Shown in pieces: positions 21,501 through 33,787 of a stretch of DNA of 64,000 bases. The notes under the pieces were generated by a model. It made no database searches, was not told the DNA's origin, and worked only from the letters and a program-made list of their open reading frames with translations. The position numbers and the translations under genes were made by a program. This DNA comes from Gelatoporia subvermispora B (Eukaryota; Basidiomycota; Agaricomycetes; Polyporales; Gelatoporiaceae): the NCBI GenBank assembly GCA_000320605.2, contig KB445796.1:489531-553530 (forward strand). Direction: 5' to 3'. Each line of letters starts with the position of its first letter. Position 1 is the first letter of the stretch.

Positions 21501-23554
21501 CGAGGGCCACCCAGGAACATGATCAATAACGGAGCACAGATCCAACAGCGAGACGAGGCTGACAGCCACGATACAGATGATGACGGCTGACGTGTCAGCG
21601 GATCCACGAGTACTTCTCACCGAACCCTTTTCGGATAGCCTTCAGATATCTGAAAAGCATATCTGCGACCAATCACTCGGTATGACTACTGTCCTTGTCT
21701 TCGCAGTCCCGAATACGCGCGGGTGTTCCTGAGCCACTGGCACGTACGATAGATTTCGCCCCATTCTATCTGGCTTTATCACCGCTCATCCCACTTCATT
21801 CCGTGCGTCTTGTATGAAACTTTATCCACTCTTACAGTAGCATCCAGCAACGATGAAGGTCTTCGCTCACGTACGGCATCACTGTTTGTGACAGAAGAGG
21901 GGCACGTTTCCGCGGCGTTTCTGCGGACCGCGCTCCGATGCCCATTGAGTATATTGAGCAGAGCACATTGGATTTCGCCTGAGAAATCTCAGTCCTATCT
22001 CTTTTCCTAGTGTCTTTTGACATGGTTTGCGTCATCAGATGTGCGGTGGAGCGCAAGGATATGGTGCGGTCTATGCACTATCAGGTCATTGGAATTTGCA
22101 ATCGGACGATCCCCGTGTTCGGCAGCAATTGGCCTTCTACACCAGCGAAAATGTCTCAAGGACTATTGGCTGAATGCTCTCAGTCGATACCCAAAGCAAT
22201 CTGTCAAGTATGGCAGAGTCTAACAGTTAGCTGACACAATTTGACAGGACAAGCAGATTCTCCTGCAAGTTTGTCTCGATTCATACAAGAGCGCTGCCGG
22301 CACGCATAAACAAGCTGCATTTTTTACTTCCATGGAACCACACTTGAAGGAAGAACGTCGGCAAGGCGAAAGGCATCACGGACATGTAGATGTAGCTAAA
22401 GGGTGGCAGGGCAACGCTAGATAGGGTTTTCCAAGGCGGCCTTATGTCTATCTGTTGATCGCATTCACACCACATGTGGTAGAGTAGACTTTTATCGACA
22501 TACTTCCCTGTATAATGCCACGTTCGGATGAACGTAGCGGAGTTCCCATAGAGGACTTGCTGCACAATAGGGAGTTAATATCAACTTCCCGAAGTGGAAG
22601 CATCCAGTTTTGTAGCTTGCTGGCCAGCTGCAGTGTATGCATGGGCGACTAGAGCTGTACAAGAGGATATTCGTTAACTCATGAAAGGGGACGTGCCAAT
22701 ATACGTCCAAGTAACGGGCTAGGAATTGGCGAATGTATCGCTTGTTGCACGTCAGGACCTTTCGACCACGCCGTGAGGTCATGCTCACTGCTTCTGGATG
22801 GACTAGCTACATGTCATCCGAGGTGCAAGGGGCCTGTGTAAAAGCTTTTGCAATGAATGTTATGTCTTCGTCACAGAATCAGATAACTAATGACAGCTTG
22901 TACGTAGTGTACGACTTAGCATGGATACTTCGCTGTAGAAAAATCGGTGGCACGTCTCCTTTTTAAACAGACTCGGGCGTGTTTACTTTCAATACTTGGA
23001 TATGATCGACGCTGGTGGAATTGAGTGGATACGGTCTATGACGACATGCGTATAATGCATTTGCTCACCATATCATCTCAGGATCCCTTCTCGATTGCAT
23101 CATCCCTAAGCGAGACTCTCAGTGCCTGTGGGCGGCTCCTGCTCTCTACATTCTCTGATCAAAGTGATATGATCCCATATCTGTTGCTGAAGTACCGCGA
23201 AGGATTTACAGGTCGTCTGTCACCGAACGGGGTGCTTGACGGCCCACGGTGTAGTGCAGCTGTCTACGAGACTCGAGCGACACGGTGAAGCGCCAAGTGT
23301 GTCTCGGGACGTTCCACGTGAGGAGATATCACGTGCCATGAGCGGCCGCAGCCCACGGCGTCGAGCACGAAATTCGCGGTCTCAGGCTCGACGTCCATGT
23401 GCATCCGTGTGATAGGGCCAATAATACCCTGCGCTGACACCATGGGAGTCCCAGCGGAGACGACTTCGCCTTGTCTTACCTCCGTTCCGAGACCACAGGA
23501 GACTCTCCCAACCCATCTCTGCAGCGATCCTCCATCCCTGCCACGCCACCCACC
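21501..23554. other. Intergenic region with decayed duplicated sequence X (copy 2)
   Basis: About 2 kb. It first holds the out-of-use coding tail of velvet B (to 21590), then sequence matching 16.6-17.6 kb. On the - strand, overlapping frames at 22281-22565 and 22492-22788 give Trp/Tyr/Phe-rich peptides that could be pieces of a former membrane protein, but I cannot name a family. The last 250 bases before 23555 lead into the amidohydrolase gene. Confidence 0.35.
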
Positions 23555-26500
23555 ATGGCTGGTGTGCTGCCAGGCCCAAAGGCTCTCGACAGTTATACTC
23601 CGAGGACAAACGCGTCTCGATTGAGTGCTAGGCGCCTGTGGCATGTTGTCTGTCTCGGAGTGCTGTCCTTCGTCGCTGTCCAGATACTCTTGAGCTGGGA
23701 CTCAACGAAAGCAACGCGGGCGGCTATACCGCTACATGCAGCAGAGATCCTGGACAAGTGCCAGCTGCTAGACGTGAAACCTGGTCCACCTCCAGACTTC
23801 AACCTGCGTACACAGTCAGATCGCTTCGTGCCTGGTACTAAACCCACGCTTATCCGAGTGAGGATCTTGTCTCCTTGTCATGACAGTGCTTATATAGTAG
23901 TCGTCTCTTCCAGAATGCAACAATATGGACCGGGCGTGTCAAAGGGCTGGAAGTTCTGAAGGGCGACATACTCCTCGATAAGGGTATGATCAAGGAGGTT
24001 GGCCCAATAGAAGCGACCTTACTAGAGTCACTGGAGGACTTTGTGACAATCGACGCCGAGGGTGCATGGGTTTCCCCGGGGTAAGTCCTTCGTGCCGGAT
24101 AGAAGCGTGAGCCAACACTGGACTGATTTGGATGCAGAATTGTTGACCTCCATAGTCACATGTATGTCCGATGATAGCCAATGACCTCAAGTCGGAGCTA
24201 ACACATTGCAGAGGTGTGGGGTCGAGTCCCAGTTTTGCTGGCACTAGCGACGGTAACTCACGCCATGGACCTATCCTCCCGGTTCGTCGTGGTCGGATAT
24301 CTTTCATCGTCGCGTCTGACCATGTCATAGTGGTTGCGAGCCCTCGACTCCTTGAACACGCATAGCGAGGCCTACAGGCTTAGTATATCCGGAGGAGTCA
24401 CCACTTCTTTGGTTCTTCCGGGCTCCGCGAACGCTATAGGTACGCACCTGCCCAATGTTTTCAGTGTGTTGCTGAGGATCTTCAGGTGGTCAGGGAATCG
24501 TGATAAAGCTACGTGCTCCCGAAGATCGCTCTCCGACAGGCATGCTCCTAGAAAACCCGTATTCAATCAATGGTAGCGAATACGATCCGTCACTAAGCTT
24601 TCGTTGGAGACAGATGAAGTAAGCGAAATTGCTCATAATTGCTATCTCATTTATTGACAGCAACGTTGGTGCGCAGGCATGCATGTGGTATGTTGAGCCA
24701 ATAGGAAGAGATATCCAGCCATTACTGACGCAGTCTCTTCACAGGCGAAAATCCTGGTCATTGTTTTCTTGTGTCATCTTCGTCAAGAATCTCATGCCGA
24801 ACAGACAGGGTATATTCGAACACACGGATGGATACTACATGGGCGTTCCGCCAAGCGTAAGTTGCCCTTTGCCGTTGGGTGTCATCTCAATTCAGCGCTG
24901 ATGCGCACCCCTCAACAGCTATAACAACGCTCGCCAAATCAAAGACGCCCAGGACGAGTATTGTGCGAAAGCACAAGCAGGTGAATGGGCAGGCCTAGGA
25001 AAGTTCCCGGAGGACCTTCAATGGGAAGCATTGGTAGACGTACTCAGAGGTCGTGTCAAGGTAAGAGCGGTCTGCACAAGTTGAGACCTTGAGGTGATCT
25101 TGATCTGATCTCTCAGGTCCAAACCCACTGTTATGAGACTGTCGATCTCGATGATCTCGTACACGTAAGTATTTTTCTGAAGTGGACGATATGCATTCAC
25201 TGAAGCAGAGCGCAGATCACGAACGAGTTCCAGTTCTCGATCGCGGCATTCCACCACGCACATGAAACCTATCTTGTTCCGGATACTCTCAAATCAGCAT
25301 ACGGTTAAGTTTTTGAAACTCCACAAGGACTTTGGATCTTATATCAAACCTCAATGCAGGTCATCCTCCAGCATCAGCACTTTTCGCAGTCCACGGGCGC
25401 TATAAGCGCGAGTCATATAGGGGTTCTGAGTTCGCACCCAAGATTCTAGCCGAGAATGGTCTCCAGGTAGTAATGAAGGTATGATCAGTTTGAATCCACA
25501 CGAACATTTTCGGCACTGACCATCTGCCTATGCCTGCAGTCCGATCATCCAGTCCTGGACTCTCGGTTCTTGCTGTGGGAGGCGCAACAGGCTCATTACT
25601 ATGGGCTGCCTCCCAACCTCGCCCTGGCGGCGGTCACAACCACCCCTGCGCAAGTTATGGGACAAGACCACCGGATTGGCTCCATCAGACAGGGTGACAC
25701 CATACCTTCTAGCTTCAAAATATCGTTACTAAGGCGGATGTCACAGGGTATGACGCAGACATCGTCCTCTGGGATAGCCACCCTCTCGCGTTGGGCGCGA
25801 CGCCGAAGCAGGTGTGGATAGATGGGATACCTCAACTCGAACGCCCTCACTCGCATGCGAAACCAGCTGAGGCACAGCACGTACCCAAAGTGCCAAATTT
25901 CGACGAGGAAGCAGACAAGACACTCGAATTCGACGGCTTGCCTCCGTTGGAAGCGGAGCAAGTAAAAGGACAGACTGTAGTCTTCACGAACGTCAGCACT
26001 GTGATCCTACGAGATGCTGCCGGTCTTCATGAAACGTACGCGACGACTTCGCAAGATGGTGTTGTGGTGGTCAAGGATGGTGCTATCACGTGCCATGGAA
26101 CAATGCCTTCCTGCTCATCGTTCGTTGAGGGCACTAAGGAGCGCCATGTAAACCTAGAGGGCGGCGCGATTATGCCTGGGTTGACATCATTTGGCACACC
26201 TCTCGGCCTGGAAGAGATCGGGTCGGAAAGGTCCACAAGCGACGGGTTCGTATACGATCCGTTGATTCAGTCTGTACCGAAGATTATAGGCGAAGAGGGC
26301 GCCGTTGTTCGCGCTGTTGATGGCTTGCAGTTTGGTACACGCGACGCACTGTTAGTGACATTCCTTGCTGTAGAAGAGTAACTTACATGCCTAATAACCC
26401 TACGTAGGCTGGCTTATCGTTCGGGTGTCACCACAGCAATCACGGCGCCAAAGTCGGTCGACTTCCTTTCCGGGATGGGTACCGCCTTCTCCACCGGTGC

Positions 26501-27368
26501 CGCGCACAAGCTTGAGAAAGGCGCAGTGGTGCAGGACGTAACGGCATTCCACATTGGCATACACCACTCGGGCCAGGCGAGTGTCAGCACAAAAATCGCT
26601 GCCCTCCGGCATTTGTTGTTCTCGCCATCCCGCGGGACGCTAGAATACTGGCTAAGTAAAGTCAGAAAGGTTCGTAATTGCCAGGGCATTTTCTTTCCGT
26701 CTGCTAAGAAGTAGTGCAGGGGAAGGTGCCACTCGTGATCGGCGTGGAGAGTGCAGATGCGATGGCATCTCTGATCGAACTCAAGCGTGATGTCGAGGCC
26801 AAGTTCTCGCGACCAATGAAAGTGACCTTCACTGGTGCCGCCGAAGCCCACATACTCGCTAAGGAGATCGGCGAGGCCGATATTGGAGTCGTTCTCTACC
26901 CGTCTCGCCCTTTCCCCTCGACCTGGGAACAGAGAAGAATGTGAGCTACACTATCATCATATCAGCATGAGGTCCTTAACACTAGTTTAGTCTGCCAGGC
27001 CCGCCGCTCACAGAGACCAATGCGATTCAGACGCTCCTCGCCCATGGCGTTACAGTGGGCATAGGTGTGCGTACTGCTGACATCGCTCGCAATGCAAGGT
27101 TCGACGCCGCGTGGGTGAGCACATCCTCCCATCTTGAGTCGATCAATTCTTCTGACCAAAGGAATCATAGGCTGCCCTCGAGACAGGCGGAAAACTTTCA
27201 CGGTCAGAGGCGCTCTCTCTGGCGTCTATCAATCTCGACGAACTGCTCGGCGTCAAAACAACACGTTCGCAAAGCGACCTCGTCGCTACACGTGGCGGAG
27301 ACCTCCTTGAATTCAGCAAGGTTGTTGGAGTGATTTCCCAACGCAGAGGCGTGGTCGATTTGTGGTGA
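23555..27368 (+). CDS. Membrane-anchored two-module amidohydrolase (CE9-like), copy 1
   Basis: Nineteen exons join in phase to 946 residues. The start at 23555 has a CACCATGG context. A signal anchor lies at residues 28-48. The first amidohydrolase module carries the metal motif HSH at 162-164 (PGIVDLHSHIG), QTHC at 343-346, FHHAHE at 369-374 and SDHP at 427-430. These are the ligands expected of a composite-domain metal-dependent hydrolase. A second module from about 530 repeats the layout, but its HxH position reads PGLTSFGT near 620, so it is probably inactive. Basidiomycete relatives are commonly annotated as carbohydrate esterase family 9 or imidazolonepropionase-like; the substrate is unknown. 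Exons of 24 (24138-24161), 11 (24677-24687) and 12 bases (24745-24756) are notable. All junctions are GT-AG. Confidence 0.88.
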
Positions 27369-30300
27369 ATGTTCATTCCCAGTTCCCTAGACTTCACACT
27401 GCCGATGAGAAGACGAACACCTAAGGTAGAGGAAGATGTTTCTCATCCGTTGACTGCTATTTAGCCGCAATGCCTTGCGGCTGGGTTACCGAAATTGCCT
27501 GCTTCAATCGATAGGCTTTCTACACGCAGTTAAAGAACGCTCACATGATCCATATCAATGTATGCGGCTCGCGTGAAGTCATAGAGCTTGAACCGTCGGA
27601 ATATGGTGGAGGCGTCCTGCACTGTGCCGTAAAATTAATCTGCAGCTGAAGCATCGTAAGTCATATGACAGATGACAGATAAGGCGGGCATTGATATGTT
27701 CAGAAGACGAGAACATATGGACGAGCACAAGCTATCACGTGACATACACTGTTCGCACGCAGAGGGCGGATGTTGACAAGACTTGCTCTGCCAATTAAGG
27801 TCTCCAGACTAAGATTGAGTTTTGGACCTTGGTGGCATTTCAAGGCGAAAGCACTCAAGGGTTGGCAACTATGGACATCCAGTTGTGAAGAATATTCATA
27901 TTGTCGATAATCCGTTAGCCTCGCCCCTCAACGCCGTTCTCGACGTTCGTACACAACAATCTGCCCCATCGATAGATACTTAGGATCAATCACCGCCCAA
28001 CGCTCAGCAGTCAAGCACTTGCTCTGGCGGACGGCTCTTGCTATTTTCATGTAGAGTCAGCCGGAGTTTGTCTGATCACCGCCATATAACATACCGCAGG
28101 AGCACTATGTTCATCCACCTGCCCTTACTGAGACTACGCAAGTGCCATATATTTTCTCAAGAATATCGTAGATTGATGCGAAGAATGTTTTAGTCCCGTT
28201 CCACAGCTTTTTGCATAGATTGAGAAAGTCAGTGAAGATTCTCTTCAGCGAATATGTATGATTGTTCGAGACTGCAGAGCACTACTGTCAGTATCGATGC
28301 CCAGGACTTTCTTTTTAACGGACCAGAATCTTGTGGTGAGTCTTCTTGAGCTTGAGCGCGGTCGCTCATAGCTGTTCTCGAAGCTCTGATTGCACCTCTC
28401 AGATGGCCGAGATGCTTTTATGTCGAACTATGAAGCATGACCAATCTGTGACATTACAGTGCGGTGGTGGGAGCTACATAAGTCGAAATACAAACCGAAC
28501 CAATGGTATTGACATCTAGCATTTATCTGCCTATTTTCCCGGCCCACATTACCCCAACTTGGGTTAAGCGGCACATGCACTTTCCTAAGTTGGTAGTACA
28601 CTCATATACAGCGATGACAGATTCGATGCAAGCTGACACGCCTTCCACCGTCTATATGATCCCTGGTGATGCACTGGGATGAGGGATCTCGGCATGTCAG
28701 CTTAGAGTAACATATGCTACCTGCGGAGATATTCAATCGCTCCCATGATTGTCTGCCTTATCACAACAAGTAAGGCTCGAGGACAGTGTCGTCAAAGCTG
28801 CAGTTACTGCGTTCAAGTGTACGTACCAGGAGGCCCTGTCTCTTCCTTGTGATATCCGTGCACATGACCTAATGGGACAGCCTTGTCATGGAATTTTTGT
28901 CGTAGAGCGAGGATGGGGTGAGGAGACTAACCATATTTTTGCCCCGCCTCTGGTATTACTGACAAATCCTAAGCAAAGACTTGGGTCGCTCTAATCTGGG
29001 AACAGCTGGATAAGTGTGGGTGGGGTTGCGCGTTCGTGCCTGGGCCCCTTGCTGCGCCAGCGTTCAATGTATCATAACTCTGAGCTCTCGCGCCAGTCAG
29101 TTAACGTCGGCCATTTGCTATGCATGAGGCACAAGAGAGCTGCGCAATGTCGACTCCAGATCCACGTCACCAAGATTTACTGTCAGAATTGTCGCCGATC
29201 ACAACAGCATACACTCCGGTAGTCTGTCGGAGAATGAGTTGATATATCCAGGACACGCACTGCACATAGCTGTATTTACTGGGAACGGCTCATCAGACGA
29301 TAAACCTTAGCCGAAGAAGGGGTCAGAAAGTGTACATTGTACACCGAGAGACGCGGCTTCAAACTGTACCACCGATACACGGACAGCATGTAAGATCGTC
29401 CCAGTTGAATCTATCACGACGGGCGCCCGTCGTCCTCGTGCACAGCAAAGTCCACCCGACGTGCTCGCTAAGTCGGCGGGACGCCGCAAACGTCGAAATA
29501 TATATAACGTGATCTGCCCCAGGATCACTGAGTCTACGAGAGCCGTAGACTCTCAAAAACTCTGCATGCACTCAACAGACTAAATTATAATAGGTGTCAG
29601 AACATTGAGCCATCACTGAGAGGTTTTGGTCGAACATCAATTTTGAACCAGAGCCTTTGCTTTTGGTTGATGAGAAGTTTCGGCACTGGAGTGACAACAA
29701 AAGATCCGTAGATATGGCGATATACTCTACAAGAGCATGGAATGTTTTGCAAATACAGTTGTTTTTATAACGGGAGGTGTACCCCATCGCGAAAATTATG
29801 CACATCGGATCTGGCGGAGTTCGAAGGATCTAGGTACGATCTGCTGGCCAGCGGCGCGCCCGCTGAGCGCAGCATAAGCAATGGGCGAGGCAAGGCAGGG
29901 CGGCGTGCCCGGGCAGGTTGTTCGCAAGGCCTAGGACTCGGTTTGAAGCTAGGATTTTCACCTTGAGGCATCGCAAAACACTATTATAAGTCGCATTGCC
30001 TCGTTACATAGGTAATAAGCCCTTGCTACCCTCCTTCGCAGATGTCGTCGCGACATTTGAGGCTGGAAGTCCTAAACGGTGACCTCACCAATGAGAATCT
30101 TGGGTTCTCGGCACAAGTGCGGCGCTCGAAATTCATGATCCGACTACTGTACTAATCATAGCGGCTCTTCCTTGCAGTACGTACACTCGGGACTGTGCGA
30201 AAATTTGATCTCCGAGACAATATGCGGATCTGTGCGCGTAACGTGTCGCATTCGGCGCACCAGCGCACATCTTTCTCGTTCTGTGTCCCTTCGGGATGGA

Positions 30301-30790
30301 GGACTGAGGATGGCAGACGCCAGGGGTACTCTATTAGTGAGCATCGCTTTAGACAGGAATTTAGCATCACAAATGACACATGGGTGGGCAGATGAGAAGG
30401 AGGTGGTGGACACGCGATGCAAGTGCACAGCATGGCAGAGCCTCCAGGTTCTGGCACCGCAGGCCGACACCGGGAGGGCCTTTGCATCCTCAGGGCTATA
30501 GTGCGAAATATCAATGTTGAAATGTACTATTGTTAAGACCAACAGAAGAGAGGGGAGCAGTATCATGCGGCCACCGGCATGTCTCGGTATCCTGCATTTT
30601 GGCGTCTCGATCACGAACACCACATTCATGGCTGCCTAGTACCTGTGGAAGCCTCACATCGGATGACTGAGTATCCTACCTCCACCAGCTTTTTTTGGAA
30701 GACTTTATGACATTCTAGGTAGGTAGCGAATGAATGGTAAGAACAGTCATCGTGTTTATGTTACGAATAAGTACGTGTGTGTAATACGTT
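27369..30790. other. Long gene-poor stretch
   Basis: About 3.4 kb between the amidohydrolase gene (+) and seven-helix gene A (-). Only short frames are present, for example 28749-28994 (+) and a pair of overlapping frames at 30152-30629 (-). None has a recognisable domain or a convincing splice chain. I see no transposon ends, tRNA or CRISPR-like repeats. Confidence 0.4.
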
Positions 30791-31939
30791 TCAAATGAAC
30801 GGTAGGTATTGCGTCCAAGATGTTGTGTCCCAGACACCGGCTTCTGTGCATCGCAGCCCATAGAACATCTCGAAGAACAGGAAGGCTCTTGGGAAGACGT
30901 ACACAAGCACGAATACGACGAAAGCTGCAGAGCGACCACGCACCAAGTACGACGATTCGCGTCGTCGCGAGAAGTTTGAAAGACGTATCAATCCTGCAAC
31001 TATTGCTTGACCAAACGCCGATATTATAGAGCAAATTAGCCACAGATCATGCTCAACTTTGGTTGGGAACTGGATATTCCATGCTAGAAGGTGGAGAAGC
31101 CCGAAAAACAGACTCGATCCGATGCAGAGCAACGAAACCATGAGCGTCTGCAACCACCACCGGACTGGACCGACTGATGACCCTTCTGGGACAGCGGCGT
31201 TACGGGTTCGAGGGATGGATGACTCCGCGCTACTGCTACTCGCGCGTTTGTTCGCGCACGAATCTCGCACAGCCCTAATGACCTGATTAAAACTGGTCTT
31301 TGGAGTCAACGGCAGAGGTAATGGCTCCGAGACATCCGGCTGCTTGTCTTTGTACAGGATGTAAACCGCGACGGCGATGAATACGTAGATGATGGTGCCG
31401 TATTCGAGTGTGGTCATGGGGAGATGAAAGGCTCCTCGTGCCATGCACTGCACGATGAAGGACATGCCTTGGAGGCAGGCGAGAAGGACCGACCAGGTCT
31501 GGGGCTTGATGAGACTATCGTAGGGAGCGTCCATCGATACGAGGTCTTGGGAGATGAGCGCACGGATATCCTCTATTGTGAGGGGATCGCCAGCAACATA
31601 TTCTCCGGCAGCTTCCTCCTTTTGCATACCCTCCTTCTCCATAGCTATGGTGAAACATCCCGTTGTAGCGAGGTAGCACTTGGACATTTCCCACCCTTGC
31701 TTCTGGTGTACTTGCAAGGCGGTGGAATATTCCCAGACAGCGACTACGAGCAAGATGTCGGGAGCGATGGCAGTGAGGAGCGCCCAGAGCAGCTTCATAC
31801 AAGTCGGCCCCAATCCCTTGACGATATTGGGTCGTTGCAGCTGCCAAACAGATAGTACAATGACCGAGGTACAGGATCTGACGATGTCTGTCCAATTACG
31901 CCCGCTTGGGTTTGGCGGGGCACAGATAGAGGGATCCAT
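30791..31939 (-). CDS. Seven-helix membrane protein A (subtype A/D)
   Basis: One coding exon of 382 residues starting MDPSICAPPNPSGRNWTDIV. Hydrophobic segments can be placed at about 16-32, 44-66, 155-180, 188-205, 268-290, 305-325 and 335-360, giving seven helices with two large loops. From memory, the layout RxWxDIVxSC, then APDILL, then LEYGTI, then a terminal TQYLPFI fits a multi-copy basidiomycete membrane family with no assigned function. The closest relative in this window is gene D (start SICAPPN, end TQYLSFI). A well-formed intron in the 5' leader ends two bases before the ATG. The gene is divergent from gene B. Family membership is firm from the internal comparison; function is unknown. 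Confidence 0.85.
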   Translation of the reverse strand: MDPSICAPPNPSGRNWTDIVRSCTSVIVLSVWQLQRPNIVKGLGPTCMKLLWALLTAIAPDILLVVAVWEYSTALQVHQKQGWEMSKCYLATTGCFTIAMEKEGMQKEEAAGEYVAGDPLTIEDIRALISQDLVSMDAPYDSLIKPQTWSVLLACLQGMSFIVQCMARGAFHLPMTTLEYGTIIYVFIAVAVYILYKDKQPDVSEPLPLPLTPKTSFNQVIRAVRDSCANKRASSSSAESSIPRTRNAAVPEGSSVGPVRWWLQTLMVSLLCIGSSLFFGLLHLLAWNIQFPTKVEHDLWLICSIISAFGQAIVAGLIRLSNFSRRRESSYLVRGRSAAFVVFVLVYVFPRAFLFFEMFYGLRCTEAGVWDTTSWTQYLPFI

Positions 31940-31941
31940 CT

Positions 31942-31993
31942 CTGTCAATTGAACTTAAGTTAGTAATAGACTCTCATATGAACTGAGACGTAC
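31942..31993 (-). other. Intron in the 5' leader of gene A
   Basis: On the - strand a GTACGT donor, an ACTAAC branch-like site and a TTGACAG acceptor frame 52 bases directly above the start of gene A, leaving only AG before the ATG. Gene D has the same arrangement. It could also be the end of a short coding exon that uses an upstream ATG, but I found no in-frame candidate. Confidence 0.6.
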
Positions 31994-33787
31994 GATGTAA
32001 TGCAGCAAGACGAGGGATGACAGAGGATCTATGCTGAAGGCATTGAGGTTCTATCCATCGACTTATAGAGGCCGCCTCCAGAGATGAAGACATTGTCCGT
32101 CTGTTCTCCGCAAGGCATGATAGTGTACCAGAGGATAGCTCACCTGAAGTACGTGGAAGTCCATGTGACGTCCTGATAGTTTCATAGAAAAGCGGATATG
32201 AGCAGACGGGTCTCATATACCGCTGGGCGGCTTCGAGAACGGTGTCCTCATGATCGCAATATCCGAGGGTCTTGAGAATGACGGAGAACTCAGTCTGGGA
32301 TGTCTTCAGTAATAAGCAAAGGACCAAAAATTAAGATGAAGCTGTGATCGAGGGATTTTAGTCAAGGGATTCTACAGTAGTGGGCAGCGACAGCGCTGCG
32401 CAGACGTGAAAGCGGTGTCGGAAGTGCACGAACCACACCATTTGAGTCTTGCAAATTGCACAGCGCTGCAGATCTAAAGGGCATGATCAAGCTGGGCTCC
32501 GATTGGGTTTGGAGAACATTATCATTGCATTATTACATACCTTCATGCTCGTCGAAATCTGATGCCTGCTACGCTCGCCCGGGTACTGGAGTCTGGAGGA
32601 TACTCATCACATTCTCAGATCCCTGATTCTGCGCATGCGTTTCCTCGATATGGAGTACGATTGGGAATGTATTTCAACGTAGCGATTGCTCAAAGGATTG
32701 ATTGTGTGCGGCTGTCGACACAAAGTTGTCATGGTGGACGATGAGAACGAATACGCATGTATCCGGGAGCGTGCCAATTGGACGCCCGGCACTATCACCG
32801 CAGCGTCAAAGGGACCCCGGAAACTGGGCAATGTCCGTTCACCTTCCTAACATAACATAGTATGCCGAAGGATGCCGGAGATTATATATGAAGGCCACGA
32901 GGTAGCACCCCACGACATGATTGAGAACGCGCCGTGCCCGCGAACGCTGGTCTCACTGCAGGCAGATCACCCTCCTTCTCTTTGCTCTTGCACCAACCGG
33001 GCCATTCTGCAAACATGAATGGAACTGAGCCACTGTTATGGCGCCTCACGTATAAAAACCATATGGATATTTTGAGGCCCTTCAGAAAAAAAGTCAGAAC
33101 ATGCTGATAACGTCAAGCTAAGTACATGCAAAGTACTCGGGCATTGCGCCTAGACACGTGCACAGCGCATGCTCAGCATCTATATGTATTGCTTCCTTGC
33201 ATATTGACTCAACATGTCCGCAGCATGGACTTGTGCTTTCCATAGTGGCACATCGGCTCAGAACAGAGCATGCACTTTTTCATGTTCGGTCAGATTCCAT
33301 GGATCAACGCCCGTGGTCTGCCCTTTTTGGCGCAAGAACTGTCACGCACCACCACGGGATGTACATGTCAGTACAGCAAGGCAATCATGTGCCCTCAGTA
33401 CTTCCTCCAATCCATTCTGCCTATGTCAGAAGTTTCACGTGGGATATAATATTTCGATATATAGATTTAATATATTTTGAGGCATTTTAAATACCTATAT
33501 AAGCTTGGATTGCAGTTATAAGTGCTAGAAAATATAAAATATTGACCCTTAAAACTAAAATCTCTGACATTATGTTCTGACATATATGCCCATCCGATCC
33601 TTGCTGCACGCGTCAGGGAAGCTCTCCCAATTCGCACCATTCAGACAGAGGCGAGAGGATATCCCGGATGCACTAGACATGCAGGCTGTCTGGGGTACAC
33701 GTAAGAGCGTCGTTCGGGAAATTCGGATGCTAGAGCCATAAAACCATCGATATCACAGTTTGGTACCCTTTCTTCCTCCCGCTCACG
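31994..33787. other. Divergent intergenic region between genes A and B
   Basis: About 1.8 kb holding the promoters of genes A (-) and B (+). Short frames at 31974-32327 (-) and 33158-33490 (+) lack domain features. A sharply AT-rich island lies at about 33430-33560. Just before gene B there is an ATAAAA word near 33738 and a pyrimidine tract. Confidence 0.4.
33430..33560. other. AT-rich island
   Basis: About 130 bases of mostly A and T (ATATAATATT, TTTAATATATTTT, AAAATATAAAATATT and similar) in a region otherwise near 50 percent GC. It lies 230-360 bases above gene B. It could be promoter-associated, a scar of repeat decay, or an origin-like element. The sequence alone does not decide. Confidence 0.35.

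Noticed and set aside
22281..22788. Region X copy 2 as a live membrane-protein gene
   Set aside because: The two frames overlap out of phase, no splice chain joins them, and the matching copy 1 is broken.
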